In this document: positions 1 through 7,813 of the stretch, piece by piece
How positions within the stretch are numbered: the stretch's first letter is position 1
Layout: the number at the start of each line of letters is the position of its first letter
Assembly (NCBI RefSeq): GCF_030010555.1
Contig: NZ_JASCQP010000007.1
Location: 62,001 to 126,000 of the forward strand
Source: Halomonas rhizosphaerae
Lineage (GTDB): Bacteria; Pseudomonadota; Gammaproteobacteria; Pseudomonadales; Halomonadaceae
Direction of reading: 5' to 3'
Length of the DNA: 64,000 nucleotides
The notes under the pieces: generated by a model
Told to the model about the DNA's origin: nothing
The model's database searches: none
Seen by the model: the letters and a program-made list of their open reading frames with translations, nothing else
Made by a program: the position numbers and the translations under genes

Positions 1-7
1 GGAAGAA

Positions 8-36
8 TTGCACCGCGAGGCTGAAATCACTACAAT
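8..36 (+). promoter_or_regulatory. Predicted sigma-70 promoter of rpmH
   Basis: A TTGCAC -35 box (8-13), a 17-bp spacer and a TACAAT -10 box (31-36) make a near-consensus promoter about 100 bp upstream of rpmH. It would drive rpmH and rnpA. The long leader (about 43-133) contains no recognisable gene. Inferred from sequence only. Confidence 0.65.
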
Positions 37-133
37 TTCCGGTCTTGAACCGAATACCCCCGGGTCCGCCAGCGGCATCCGGATGTCTCCGAATGATCGA
101 TTCGTTCCGAAAACCACGTGGGAATAACCAGTT

Positions 134-268
134 ATGAAACGTACTTTTCAACCCAGCGTCCTCAAGCGCAAGCGCGTGCATGGCTTCCGCGCGCGCATGG
201 CCACCAAGAATGGTCGTGCCGTTCTGGCCCGTCGCCGTGCCAAGGGCCGCAAGCGCCTGAGCGCCTGA
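134..268 (+). CDS. rpmH: 50S ribosomal protein L34
   Basis: Encodes a 44-residue, very basic protein of the large ribosomal subunit. It begins MKRTFQPS and ends KGRKRLSA, matching bacterial L34 over its whole length; the family is normally 44-46 residues. L34 binds 23S rRNA. The ATG at 134 is the only reasonable start. The gene is followed after 13 bp by rnpA, the near-universal rpmH-rnpA pair, and is preceded by a good promoter at 8-36. In many gammaproteobacteria dnaA lies just upstream on the other strand; that region is outside this window. Confidence 0.98.
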   Translation: MKRTFQPSVLKRKRVHGFRARMATKNGRAVLARRRAKGRKRLSA

Positions 269-281
269 CCGCGGCCCTCGC

Positions 282-698
282 GTGTCCAGTCAGGGCTATC
301 CCCGGCAGTTGCGACTGCTGACCGCCGGGGATTATCGACGTGTCTTCGAAACGGCTGCATTCAAGGTCCACGGCAAGGGGCTGATGGCCCTCGCCTCGCC
401 CAATGAGCGAGGTCATCCGCGTCTCGGCCTGATCTTCAGCAAGAAGAACGTCCGCAGAGCCGTCGACCGAAACCGCCTCAAGCGCATCGTGCGTGAATCC
501 ATCCGGCTTCAGCAGTATCGCCTGCCCTCGGTGGATATCGTGGTGCTGGCAAGACGAGGAGTCCATGAACTGGACAATGCCACCGTGCATCGTCAGCTCC
601 ACGGGATGTGGCGTCGCCTGGAGCGAGAGGCGCGCAGGTCGTCCTACGGGACGGACTTGCTCAGCCCGGAAAGCGGTGACGCGGGCCGCGAACGATGA
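282..698 (+). CDS. rnpA: Ribonuclease P protein component
   Basis: Protein cofactor of RNase P, which removes 5' leaders from precursor tRNAs. The 138-residue product carries the basic RNase P protein signature around residues 55-75, including KKNVRRAVDRNRLKRIVRES with the RNR core. Family length is about 115-140. The start is a GTG at 282; no better upstream start exists because rpmH ends at 268. The C-terminal 20 residues are probably disordered. It is translated from the rpmH transcript. A yidD gene usually follows rnpA but none is recognisable here. Confidence 0.96.
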   Translation: MSSQGYPRQLRLLTAGDYRRVFETAAFKVHGKGLMALASPNERGHPRLGLIFSKKNVRRAVDRNRLKRIVRESIRLQQYRLPSVDIVVLARRGVHELDNATVHRQLHGMWRRLEREARRSSYGTDLLSPESGDAGRER

Positions 699-813
699 CC
701 GGCACCCCTGCGTGCCGGTCCGTCCCGGCGCCGGCATGGGCATGACCACTGCCATCCTCGTTGCGCCCCTCCATGCTGACGCCTCGGATGCAGCCAGCCT
801 GCACGCGTTGTCC

Positions 814-835
814 AGCCTGCCTCCGGCAGGCTTTC
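814..835 (+). terminator. Possible rho-independent terminator after rnpA
   Basis: An 8-bp perfect stem (814-821 with 825-832, loop TCC) is followed by a short T run (TTTCGT). It lies in the 204-bp gap between rnpA and yidC and would end the rpmH-rnpA transcript. The gap otherwise holds no convincing gene. Confidence 0.5.
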
Positions 836-902
836 GTGTATCTCGGGTGGGCGACCTGCGTTGCACCATCGGAATGTTCACTACCCATCGGGCAGACCCC
901 TC

Positions 903-2600
903 ATGGACGTAAAACGACTTCTCCTCGTGATTCCCCTGGCGGTACTCGCCTACCTGCTGATCGTCCAGTGGAATCAGGACTACGGACAGGTGACCCCTGA
1001 GCCGCAAGCTCCCGCCATCACAAGCAGTGCCCAGGAAGGGGCTCGCCAGGACCAGGCGTCATCGGGCAGCGATGACCTCTCGGTCCCCGCGACCGCCGGC
1101 CCGGCGGACGACATGACCGGCGAGATCCCCGGCGAGGCCGCCTCTACCTCGGGCAGCCGTGACCTGGTGGCCGTCGTCACCGACGTGCTCGATGTCCGCA
1201 TCGACCCCCAGGGCGGGGACATCGTCTATGCGGCGCTGCCCCAGCACCGCTTCAGCCTCGACTCCGACCGACCCTATGTGCTGCTCTCCGACAGCGAGGG
1301 TCGCAGCTATGTGGCACGCTCAGGGCTTCAGCTCGAGGGCCACGAGGGACGCATCACCTTCACCCCCGAGTCGACCGAATACCGGCTGGGCGGGAACGAC
1401 GAGCGACTCGAGGTCGACCTGGCTGCCGAGGTGAATGGCGTGGAGGTGATCAAGCGCTTCACCTTCGAGCGTGACAGCTACGCGGTGGACGTGGACTACT
1501 TCCTGGCCAACAACACCGAGGAGCCGGTCACGGCCCGCTTCATCGGCCAGCTGGCCCGCGACAACAGCAGCGACCCCTCCAGCGGTCCGGCCCTGGGCAT
1601 GCAGTCCTTCCTCGGCGCCGCCTACTCGACCCCGGAGGATCGCTACCTGAAGGTCGACTTCGAGGAGATCCAGGAAGGCGCTTTCAACAACCGCGACGTC
1701 GAGGGGGGCTGGGTCGCCATCATCCAGCACTACTTCACCTCGGCCTGGGCCCCTGCCCAGAACCAGCAGAACCTCTTCTACGCCACCACCGACTCCCGCG
1801 GCCGCAACGTGGCCGCCTTCGCCGGCCCCACCAGCAGTGTGGCCGCCAACAGCGAGGCAGCGCTGGGGGCAACCCTCTACATGGGGCCCAAGGTGCAGGA
1901 GCGACTGGAGGCCGTGGCCCCCCACCTGGAGCTGACGGTGGACTTCGGCTGGCTGTGGTTCATCGCCAACCCGCTGTTCTGGTTGCTGGACCAGATCCAC
2001 GACCTGATCGGCAACTGGGGCTGGTCCATCGTCCTGCTGACCCTGCTGGTGAAGCTGGCCCTGTGGCCGCTCTCCGCCAAGGCCTACAAGTCCATGGCCC
2101 GCATGCGCAAGCTGGGCCCGGAGATGCAGCGCCTCAAGGAGCAGTTCGGCGACGACCGCCAGAAGATGTCCCAGGAGATGATGAAGTTCTACCAGAAGGA
2201 GAAGATCAATCCCCTGGGCGGCTGCCTGCCGATCCTGGTGCAGATGCCGGTATTCATCGCCCTCTACTGGATGCTGCTGGAATCCGTGGAGCTGCGCCAC
2301 GCACCCTTCATGTTCTGGATCCAGGACCTGTCGGTGAAGGATCCGTACTTCATCCTGCCGATCCTGATGGGCGCCTCGATGTTCGTCCAGCAGATGCTCA
2401 ACCCGACGCCTCCGGACCCCATGCAGGCGAAGATCATGAAGATGCTGCCGATCGTCTTCACCTTCTTCTTCCTGTGGTTCCCGGCCGGCCTGGTCATCTA
2501 CTGGGTGGTCAACAACTGCATCTCCATCGTTCAGCAGTATGCGATTACCCGCAAGATCGAGGCCGACCCGAGTATCGGCAAGGGCATGAAGACCAAGTAA
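903..2600 (+). CDS. yidC: Membrane protein insertase YidC
   Basis: Inner-membrane insertase that works with or without SecYEG, for example for ATP synthase subunits a and c, which are also encoded in this window. The 565-residue product has an N-terminal signal-anchor (about residues 4-21), a large periplasmic domain with an acidic low-complexity linker (about 25-90) and a C-terminal 60KD_IMP/Oxa1 core from about residue 345 with five membrane segments and a conserved cytoplasmic loop (KMSQEMMKFYQKEKINPLGGC). The ATG at 903 gives the typical MDVKRLLL start. A strong hairpin follows the stop codon. Length is normal for gammaproteobacteria (540-570). Confidence 0.97.
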   Translation: MDVKRLLLVIPLAVLAYLLIVQWNQDYGQVTPEPQAPAITSSAQEGARQDQASSGSDDLSVPATAGPADDMTGEIPGEAASTSGSRDLVAVVTDVLDVRIDPQGGDIVYAALPQHRFSLDSDRPYVLLSDSEGRSYVARSGLQLEGHEGRITFTPESTEYRLGGNDERLEVDLAAEVNGVEVIKRFTFERDSYAVDVDYFLANNTEEPVTARFIGQLARDNSSDPSSGPALGMQSFLGAAYSTPEDRYLKVDFEEIQEGAFNNRDVEGGWVAIIQHYFTSAWAPAQNQQNLFYATTDSRGRNVAAFAGPTSSVAANSEAALGATLYMGPKVQERLEAVAPHLELTVDFGWLWFIANPLFWLLDQIHDLIGNWGWSIVLLTLLVKLALWPLSAKAYKSMARMRKLGPEMQRLKEQFGDDRQKMSQEMMKFYQKEKINPLGGCLPILVQMPVFIALYWMLLESVELRHAPFMFWIQDLSVKDPYFILPILMGASMFVQQMLNPTPPDPMQAKIMKMLPIVFTFFFLWFPAGLVIYWVVNNCISIVQQYAITRKIEADPSIGKGMKTK

Positions 2601-2621
2601 CGCGGTGCTTCTCCCCGACAC

Positions 2622-2655
2622 CCAGACCCCCGCCCCGGCGGGGGTCTGGCGTTTG
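2622..2655 (+). terminator. Terminator hairpin after yidC
   Basis: A GC-rich perfect 13-bp inverted repeat (2622-2634 with 2637-2649) lies 21 bp after the yidC stop codon. The following GTTT is a weak T tract, so termination may be partial, with some read-through into mnmE. Confidence 0.6.
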
Positions 2656-2702
2656 CGGGGCCCGACCCGGACAATGTTTCCCTTCCAGCAGAGGTGCCGC
2701 CG

Positions 2703-4073
2703 ATGACCGCCAGTCTCCATGATCAGGACACCATCACCGCCCTGGCCACCCCTCCGGGACGCGGCGGCGTGGGCATCATCCGCGTCTCCGGGCCCGCCTG
2801 CACGACGATCGCCGAGGCCATGGTGGGCCACTGCCCGGCCCCGCGATACGCCCACTACGGCCCCTTCCACGGCGAATCCGCGGTAATCGACGAGGGCATC
2901 GCGCTGTTCTTCCCGGGGCCCCACTCCTTCACCGGCGAAGATGTCCTGGAACTGCAGGGGCATGGTGGCACGATGATCATGGACCTGCTGCTCGAGCGCT
3001 GCGTGCAGCTGGGGGCACGGCTCGCCCGCCCGGGGGAGTTCTCGGAGCGCGCCTTCCTCAACGACAAGCTGGACCTGGCCCAGGCCGAGGCCATTGCCGA
3101 CCTGATCGAGGCCAGTTCCCGGGGGGCGGCCGAGAACGCCCTGCGCTCCCTGCAGGGCGAGTTCTCGCGTCGCGTGGCGTCGCTGGTCCAGCGGCTGATC
3201 GAGCTGCGCATGTACGTCGAGGCGGCCATCGACTTCCCGGAGGAGGAGATCGACTTTCTCGCCGACGGGCATGTCGCCATCCGGCTGGCGGCGGTCCAGT
3301 CGGAACTGGCCGAGGTGCGGGCCGCCGCGGGTCAGGGGGCCCTGATGCGGGAAGGCATGAGCGTGGTGATCGCCGGGCGCCCCAATGCCGGCAAGTCGAG
3401 TCTGCTCAATGCGCTGACCGAGCAGGACACCGCCATCGTCACCGACATCGAGGGCACCACCCGGGACGTCCTCCGCGAGCATATCCACCTGGATGGCATG
3501 CCCCTGCACGTCATCGACACGGCCGGGCTGCGCGATACCCCGGACGCGGTGGAGAAGATCGGGGTGGCCCGGGCCTGGGAGGAGATCGAGAAGGCCGATC
3601 GCGTGCTGCTGATGGTGGATGCGGCTACCACCGAGGCCATCGACCCCATGGCCATCTGGCCCGAATTCGTCGCACGCCTTCGGGACCCCTCGCGGCTGAC
3701 GCTCGTGCGCAACAAGATTGACGCCAGCCACGAAGCCCCCGGCATCGATGCTGACGCCGCCACCCCGGTGATCCGGCTTTCGGCCAGGAGCGGCGCAGGG
3801 GTGGATGGCCTCAGGGAGCACCTCAAGGCGGTGATGGGCTATGCCGCCACCACAGAAGGGCGTTTCTCGGCCCGACGCCGGCATCTGGAGGCCCTGGACC
3901 GGGCCCGACAGGCCCTCGCCAACGGCGAGGCGCAGCTCGCCGGCTATGGGGCCGGTGAGCTGCTTGCCGAAGACCTGCGCGACGCCCAGCAGGCGCTGGG
4001 CGAGATCACCGGGGAGTTCAGCGCGGACGACCTGCTGGGTGAGATCTTCGGTAGCTTCTGTATCGGCAAGTAG
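2703..4073 (+). CDS. mnmE: tRNA uridine-5-carboxymethylaminomethyl(34) synthesis GTPase MnmE
   Basis: GTPase that, with MnmG (encoded at 19346-21250), modifies the wobble uridine of several tRNAs. The 456-residue product has the N-terminal tetrahydrofolate-binding domain, then a G domain with the P-loop GRPNAGKSS (about 224-232), TTRD, DTAGLRD and NKID motifs, and ends with the invariant CIGK needed for catalysis. The ATG at 2703 is chosen because GAGG at 2691-2694 is well spaced from it; a GTG at 2694 is in frame but overlaps that Shine-Dalgarno sequence. The last 13 codons and trailer are repeated downstream (see the repeat entry). The 3' end of this gene (thdF/trmE) is a known insertion site for genomic islands. 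Confidence 0.97.
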   Translation: MTASLHDQDTITALATPPGRGGVGIIRVSGPACTTIAEAMVGHCPAPRYAHYGPFHGESAVIDEGIALFFPGPHSFTGEDVLELQGHGGTMIMDLLLERCVQLGARLARPGEFSERAFLNDKLDLAQAEAIADLIEASSRGAAENALRSLQGEFSRRVASLVQRLIELRMYVEAAIDFPEEEIDFLADGHVAIRLAAVQSELAEVRAAAGQGALMREGMSVVIAGRPNAGKSSLLNALTEQDTAIVTDIEGTTRDVLREHIHLDGMPLHVIDTAGLRDTPDAVEKIGVARAWEEIEKADRVLLMVDAATTEAIDPMAIWPEFVARLRDPSRLTLVRNKIDASHEAPGIDADAATPVIRLSARSGAGVDGLREHLKAVMGYAATTEGRFSARRRHLEALDRARQALANGEAQLAGYGAGELLAEDLRDAQQALGEITGEFSADDLLGEIFGSFCIGK

Positions 4074-4347
4074 CCCCTTCCCGCAGGGCCGCGCCGACAG
4101 CGCGGTCGATACCACCCCCGCTGGGTGAGATCTTCGGCAGTTTCTGCATCGGCAAGTAGCCCCTTCCCGCAGGGCCGCGCTGACAGCGCGGTCGATACCA
4201 CCCCGCTGGGTGAGATCTTCGGTAGCTTCTGTATCGGCAAGTAGCCCCTTCCCGCAGGGCCGCGCTGACAGCGCGGTCGTTACCACCCCGCTGGGCGAGA
4301 TCTTCGGCAGTTTCTGTATCGGCAAGTAGCCCCTTCCCGCAGGGCCG
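4034..4347. repeat. Tandem array of four mnmE 3'-end units (85-86 bp)
   Basis: The last 13 codons of mnmE ([12 protein letters not shown] plus stop) and the following 46 bp recur in tandem: unit 1 at 4034-4119 (the real gene end), unit 2 at 4120-4204, unit 3 at 4205-4289 and a partial unit 4 at 4290-4347. The 40-bp coding part differs between copies only at third codon positions (GGT/GGC, AGC/AGT, TGT/TGC), so every copy still encodes the same peptide. Each spacer has a hairpin (CCGCGCT/AGCGCGG). The array fills the whole gap between mnmE and the convergent rlmJ. No integrase lies nearby. Confidence 0.95.
4056..4329 (+). other. Four attachment-site-like 18-mers
   Basis: Within the array an 18-bp core, TTCTGTATCGGCAAGTAG, occurs at 4056-4073, 4142-4159 (one C/T change), 4227-4244 and 4312-4329. 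It covers the final codons FCIGK and stop of mnmE. From memory it closely resembles the 18-bp direct repeats that bound SGI1-family integrative islands at the 3' end of thdF/mnmE. The likeness is an inference and cannot be aligned here; part of it is expected because the site lies in conserved coding sequence. Confidence 0.55.
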
Positions 4348-4352
4348 TCACC

Positions 4353-5201
4353 CTACTCCCCGACCCACCAGTCGCCATGATGGCGGCAGGTCGCGCCCAG
4401 CAGCGGCGTGACCTGCCGCATGGCCGCTTCCAGCCGCGTATCGAGCCCCCAGGGCGGATTGATCACCAACATGCCGCTGCCGACCATGCCACGCTCGCCC
4501 TCCTGGGGCTCGCGCAGCCTCAGCTCACTACGCCAGATCTTGCGCAGGCCGCCCTCGCGCAGGCCCTCCAGCAGCTCCCGATGGCGGCCGGCCGGCAGCA
4601 GGGGGTACCAGACCAGCACGACGGCATGGCGTGCCCTGCGCATGGCCTTGAGCACCGCATCAACCACCTCGCCATACTCCGCCTTGCGCTCGTAGCTGGG
4701 GTCGACCAGCACACAGAGCCGCGGGGTGGCCACCGGCAGGCACTTCACCAGCCCCTCGAGACCGTCACCATGGATGCGCTGAACATTGTCAGGCAGTGCC
4801 TGACGGGTCAGGTGGCCATGCTCTCCGGGGTGCAGCTCGAAGAGCATCAGCCGGTCACTGGCACGCAACCGGTCCGACAGCCACCATGGCGAGCCAGGAT
4901 AGTGGTCGAGAGTGCCGTCCCGTGCCTGGACCCGCCCGACCGCCGCGAGCCAGTCGCCGAGCAGCGGGTCGTCAGCCACGTGCGTTCTCGCCTGCCATAG
5001 CCGAGCAAAGCCCTTACGGTACTCCCCGAGCCTCGCGGTCTCCTCCGCCGCCAGCGGGTAGAGGCCGCGACCGGCATGGGTATCCATGTACGTAACAGGT
5101 GATTCCTTACGTAACAAATGATCGATGACCGCAAAAAGCGTCAGATGCTTGTGAACGTCGGCGAAATTGCCTGCATGATAGGCATGCTGATAGGAAAGCA
5201 T
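4353..5201 (-). CDS. rlmJ: 23S rRNA (adenine(2030)-N(6))-methyltransferase RlmJ
   Basis: S-adenosylmethionine-dependent methylation of A2030 in 23S rRNA. The 282-residue product starts MLSYQHAYHAGNFADVHKH, the hallmark N-terminus of the YhiR/RlmJ family, and ends with the family's INPPW segment. The ATG at 5201 is chosen over an in-frame codon 42 bp upstream because it restores this N-terminus. The catalytic motif, normally DPPYE, reads DPSYE here (about residue 166). No Shine-Dalgarno sequence precedes the start; the leader even reads TCTCCTT. It converges on mnmE, the repeat array lying between. Confidence 0.93.
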   Translation of the reverse strand: MLSYQHAYHAGNFADVHKHLTLFAVIDHLLRKESPVTYMDTHAGRGLYPLAAEETARLGEYRKGFARLWQARTHVADDPLLGDWLAAVGRVQARDGTLDHYPGSPWWLSDRLRASDRLMLFELHPGEHGHLTRQALPDNVQRIHGDGLEGLVKCLPVATPRLCVLVDPSYERKAEYGEVVDAVLKAMRRARHAVVLVWYPLLPAGRHRELLEGLREGGLRKIWRSELRLREPQEGERGMVGSGMLVINPPWGLDTRLEAAMRQVTPLLGATCRHHGDWWVGE

Positions 5202-5220
5202 GGAAGGAGATCCGTGAGTC

Positions 5221-5263
5221 GGCAAGACAAAAGGGCCCGTCACTGCCTTGCAGTGACGGGCCC
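5221..5263 (-). terminator. Rho-independent terminator of the OmpA-like gene
   Basis: A 13-bp perfect stem (5233-5245 with 5251-5263, loop CCTTG) is followed, read on the minus strand, by a T-rich run (TTTTGTCTT). It sits between the OmpA-like lipoprotein gene and rlmJ and should end the lipoprotein transcript. Confidence 0.85.
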
Positions 5264-5288
5264 GGGGTAAGGGCTTAAGGAAGCTTGC

Positions 5289-5972
5289 TTACTGCTCCTG
5301 GAAGCGGTCCTCGATGGGTGACAGGGTAACCTCCACCCGCCGGTTCTGAGCCCGGCCCTGCTCGGTGTCGTTGCTCGCCACCGGCTGGTTCTCACCATAG
5401 CCGCGCATGTTCAAGCGGTTGCGCGACACGCCGGACTGGGCCAGATAGTTGCCCACCGAATCGGCACGACGCTCGGAGAGCCGCTGGTTGTAACCGGCAT
5501 CACCGGTGCTGTCGGTATGGCCGGCGATATTGACCCGGGTGTCGGGATACTGCTGCAGCACCGAGGCCACGTCATTGAGGGCATTGCGCGCACCGGACGT
5601 CAGATCACTGGAGTCGAAATCGAAGGTTACCTCGCTCGGCATGTTGAGCACGATATCGTCACCGCGGCGATCAACGCCGATGCCGGTGCCTTGGGTGCTC
5701 TGACGCAGTTGCTCCTCCTGACGATCCATGTAGGCGCCGATGCCACCGCCGGCGGCGGCCCCCACGGCGGCGCCGATCAGGGCGCGATCGCGCCGGCTGG
5801 TGCTTCCGTCACCACTGAGGGCACCGGCAGCAGCGCCAACGGCGGCGCCGATGGCCGCCCCCGTCCCGGTCTGGCTACGCTGGGTCTCCCCGCTATAGGG
5901 GTCGGTGGTGGTACAGCCTACCAGCAGCGCGGCGGCGGCCAGGGGTGCAATCAGTCGGATCGATCTGCTCAT
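5289..5972 (-). CDS. OmpA-family lipoprotein (YiaD-like)
   Basis: Probable outer-membrane lipoprotein that binds peptidoglycan. The 227-residue product has a lipoprotein signal peptide with lipobox LVGC (Cys20), two glycine-zipper-like segments (GAAIGAAVGAAAGAL near 40 and ALIGAAVGAAAGGGIGA near 65), and a C-terminal OmpA domain from about 110 with the peptidoglycan-binding pattern (GHTDSTG, NQRLSERRA, NRRVEV). Layout and length match E. coli YiaD. It follows hemW by 30 bp on the same strand and has its own terminator. A purine-rich AAGAGGA Shine-Dalgarno precedes the ATG. Confidence 0.9.
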   Translation of the reverse strand: MSRSIRLIAPLAAAALLVGCTTTDPYSGETQRSQTGTGAAIGAAVGAAAGALSGDGSTSRRDRALIGAAVGAAAGGGIGAYMDRQEEQLRQSTQGTGIGVDRRGDDIVLNMPSEVTFDFDSSDLTSGARNALNDVASVLQQYPDTRVNIAGHTDSTGDAGYNQRLSERRADSVGNYLAQSGVSRNRLNMRGYGENQPVASNDTEQGRAQNRRVEVTLSPIEDRFQEQ

Positions 5973-6002
5973 GGTGTCCTCTTCTCCTTGGGTTGAGGAA
6001 TA

Positions 6003-7205
6003 TCATCCTTCACTGGCCCGCTCATCATCGATCAGAGCCAGCAGCTCGTTCAAGAATAGTAGACCTTGAGGTGATGCCCTAAGCCAGTCGGCATCTTCCA
6101 CAAGAAGTCCTTTTTCACGGGCCGCGACCAGCCTGGAGAGCAACGCCCGCGTCCCGCGACCCGTATGGGCCTTCCAGATCGACAGGGGTACCCCCTCCAC
6201 CAGGCGCAGGGCATTCATGGCGAATTCCAGCGGCAGCTCCCGCTCATCGATGTCGAATCGACCGGCAACGAATCCCCTCGGGTCATCGAGCCGGCGCAGG
6301 TAGGCATCGGGCAGTCGCGATTTCCAGCGGCGCTGGATCTGCAGGCCTTCGGCTCCCGGGACGCTGAGCTTGCCATGGGCACCGGCCCCGATCCCCAGAT
6401 AGTCGCCGAAGCGCCAGTAGTTGAGGTTGTGTCGCGAGCCCCGACCAGAACGGGCATAGGCGGAAATCTCGTAGCGCTCCAGGCCGGCGGCCTCCAGGCG
6501 CTCGTGTCCCAGGTCCTGGATGTCCCACAGGACCTCCTCCACGGGCAGCTCAGGCGGAAAGGCGTGGAATTCGGTATTGGGCTCCAAGGTCAGCTGGTAC
6601 CAGGACAGGTGCTCCGGGGAGAGCGAAAGGGCCTGGTCGAGATCGGCCAGCGCCAATGCCGGCGTCTGTTGGGGAAGGCCGTGCATCAGGTCGAGGTTGA
6701 GGTTGTCAAACCCCGCTTGACGCGCCTCCTCGACAGCCGCCACGGCATCGTCACCGCCATGGATACGTCCCAGGGCCGCCAGTTGCGCATCCTGGAAGCT
6801 CTGCACGCCCAGCGACAGGCGGTTGATCCCCGCCGCCCGGTAGCCGGCGAAACGTCCCCGCTCCAGGGTACCGGGGTTCGCTTCCAGGGTAATCTCGATG
6901 TCTGCTGCCAGCGGAAGCCGGCTCGCCACGGCCTGCAGCAGTCTCTCGTAGAAACCGGACGACATCAGGCTCGGAGTACCACCGCCGATGAAGATGCTCA
7001 CCAGCTCACGCTCCGCGGCCAGCGGCAGGTCGGCCTCGAGATCCGCGATCAGCGCCTCGAGGTAGCTCGCCTCGGGAAGTTCGGCGCTCCGCCCTACCCC
7101 GTGGGAGTTGAAATCGCAGTAGGGGCACTTGCGCACGCACCAGGGGACATGGACATAGAGCGAGAGCGGCGGCACTGCACGCGCAGACTCGTTAAGGGCG
7201 CTCAT
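6003..7205 (-). CDS. hemW: Radical SAM haem chaperone HemW (coproporphyrinogen III oxidase-like)
   Basis: Radical SAM protein related to HemN. The family is now viewed as haem chaperones rather than true coproporphyrinogen oxidases. The 400-residue product has the CxxxCxxC iron-sulphur motif at Cys23, Cys27 and Cys30 (CVRKCPYC), the GGGTPS motif, the ENxP-like segment (EANPGTL) and a C-terminal HemN domain. Its ATG overlaps the rdgB stop codon by 4 bp, so the two are translationally coupled, an arrangement shared with many gammaproteobacteria. Confidence 0.95.
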   Translation of the reverse strand: MSALNESARAVPPLSLYVHVPWCVRKCPYCDFNSHGVGRSAELPEASYLEALIADLEADLPLAAERELVSIFIGGGTPSLMSSGFYERLLQAVASRLPLAADIEITLEANPGTLERGRFAGYRAAGINRLSLGVQSFQDAQLAALGRIHGGDDAVAAVEEARQAGFDNLNLDLMHGLPQQTPALALADLDQALSLSPEHLSWYQLTLEPNTEFHAFPPELPVEEVLWDIQDLGHERLEAAGLERYEISAYARSGRGSRHNLNYWRFGDYLGIGAGAHGKLSVPGAEGLQIQRRWKSRLPDAYLRRLDDPRGFVAGRFDIDERELPLEFAMNALRLVEGVPLSIWKAHTGRGTRALLSRLVAAREKGLLVEDADWLRASPQGLLFLNELLALIDDERASEG

Positions 7206-7813
7206 GGACGATCTCGTCCGGCATCCATCGCCGCCACCAGCGCCTGCAGGGCCCGCCCGCGGTGGCTAAGCCGGTTCTTCTGCTCGGCGGTGAGCTCGGC
7301 GGCACTCGCTCCCTGGTCCGGGAGCCAGAAGAGCGGGTCATAGCCGAAGCCCCCCTCTCCACGGGGAGCCTGCAGGATCTCGCCTTCCCAGCTACGCTGC
7401 ACGATCAGCGGCACCGGGTCGTCGGCATGACGCAGCAGCACCAGCACGCACCAGTAGCGGGCCCGGCGACGCCCCTCCGGCACCTCGGCCAGGGACGCCA
7501 GCAGCTGGGCGTTATTGCGCGCATCGCTCTTCGGCTCACCCGCAAAGCGCGCGGAGTAGATGCCGGGCGCCCCGTTCAGGGCATCAACCTCCAGGCCGGA
7601 ATCATCAGCCAGGGCAGGCAGACCGCTCAGGCGACTGGCTTCCCGGGCCTTGAGGAGGGCGTTCTCGACGAAGGTCAGGCCGGTCTCCTCGACGTCGGCA
7701 ACGCCGTAGTCGGCCTGGGGCCGTACGTCGAAGCCCAGCGGCGCGAGCAGCTGATGAAACTCGCGCAGCTTGCCGGCATTGCCACTGGCCAGGACCAGCA
7801 GGGCTGGGGTCAT
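7202..7813 (-). CDS. rdgB: XTP/dITP diphosphatase (RdgB/HAM1 family)
   Basis: House-cleaning pyrophosphatase that removes non-canonical purine nucleotides (XTP, dITP) from the pool. The 203-residue product carries the substrate-binding SGNAGK motif (residues 10-15), FVENALLKAR, the acidic DDSGLEVDALNGAPG loop, GYDPLF and the C-terminal SHRGRA signature. Length matches the family (about 200). It is the first gene of a minus-strand pair with hemW, and perhaps a trio with the OmpA-like gene. Confidence 0.96.
   Translation of the reverse strand: MTPALLVLASGNAGKLREFHQLLAPLGFDVRPQADYGVADVEETGLTFVENALLKAREASRLSGLPALADDSGLEVDALNGAPGIYSARFAGEPKSDARNNAQLLASLAEVPEGRRRARYWCVLVLLRHADDPVPLIVQRSWEGEILQAPRGEGGFGYDPLFWLPDQGASAAELTAEQKNRLSHRGRALQALVAAMDAGRDRP

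Noticed and set aside
114-119. CACGTG near the rpmH start as a parS site
   Set aside because: The flanks do not match the parS palindrome TGTTTCACGTGAAACA beyond the core. Other CACGTG cores in the window fail in the same way.
695-745. A short frame with CRSVPAPAWA as a yidD relic
   Set aside because: Similarity to the YidD cysteine motif is too weak to call a pseudogene; recorded only as an absence.
1320-4325. A 1001-codon open frame on the minus strand antisense to yidC and mnmE
   Set aside because: It is a GC-rich shadow frame. The plus strand carries two clearly recognisable genes, and the antisense product has low-complexity His/Gly/Gln-rich composition with no family match; its N-terminal repeats come from the mnmE array.
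4120-4347. Downstream mnmE units as pseudogenes
   Set aside because: They hold only 13 codons each and lack any upstream coding part, so they are described as repeats rather than gene remnants.
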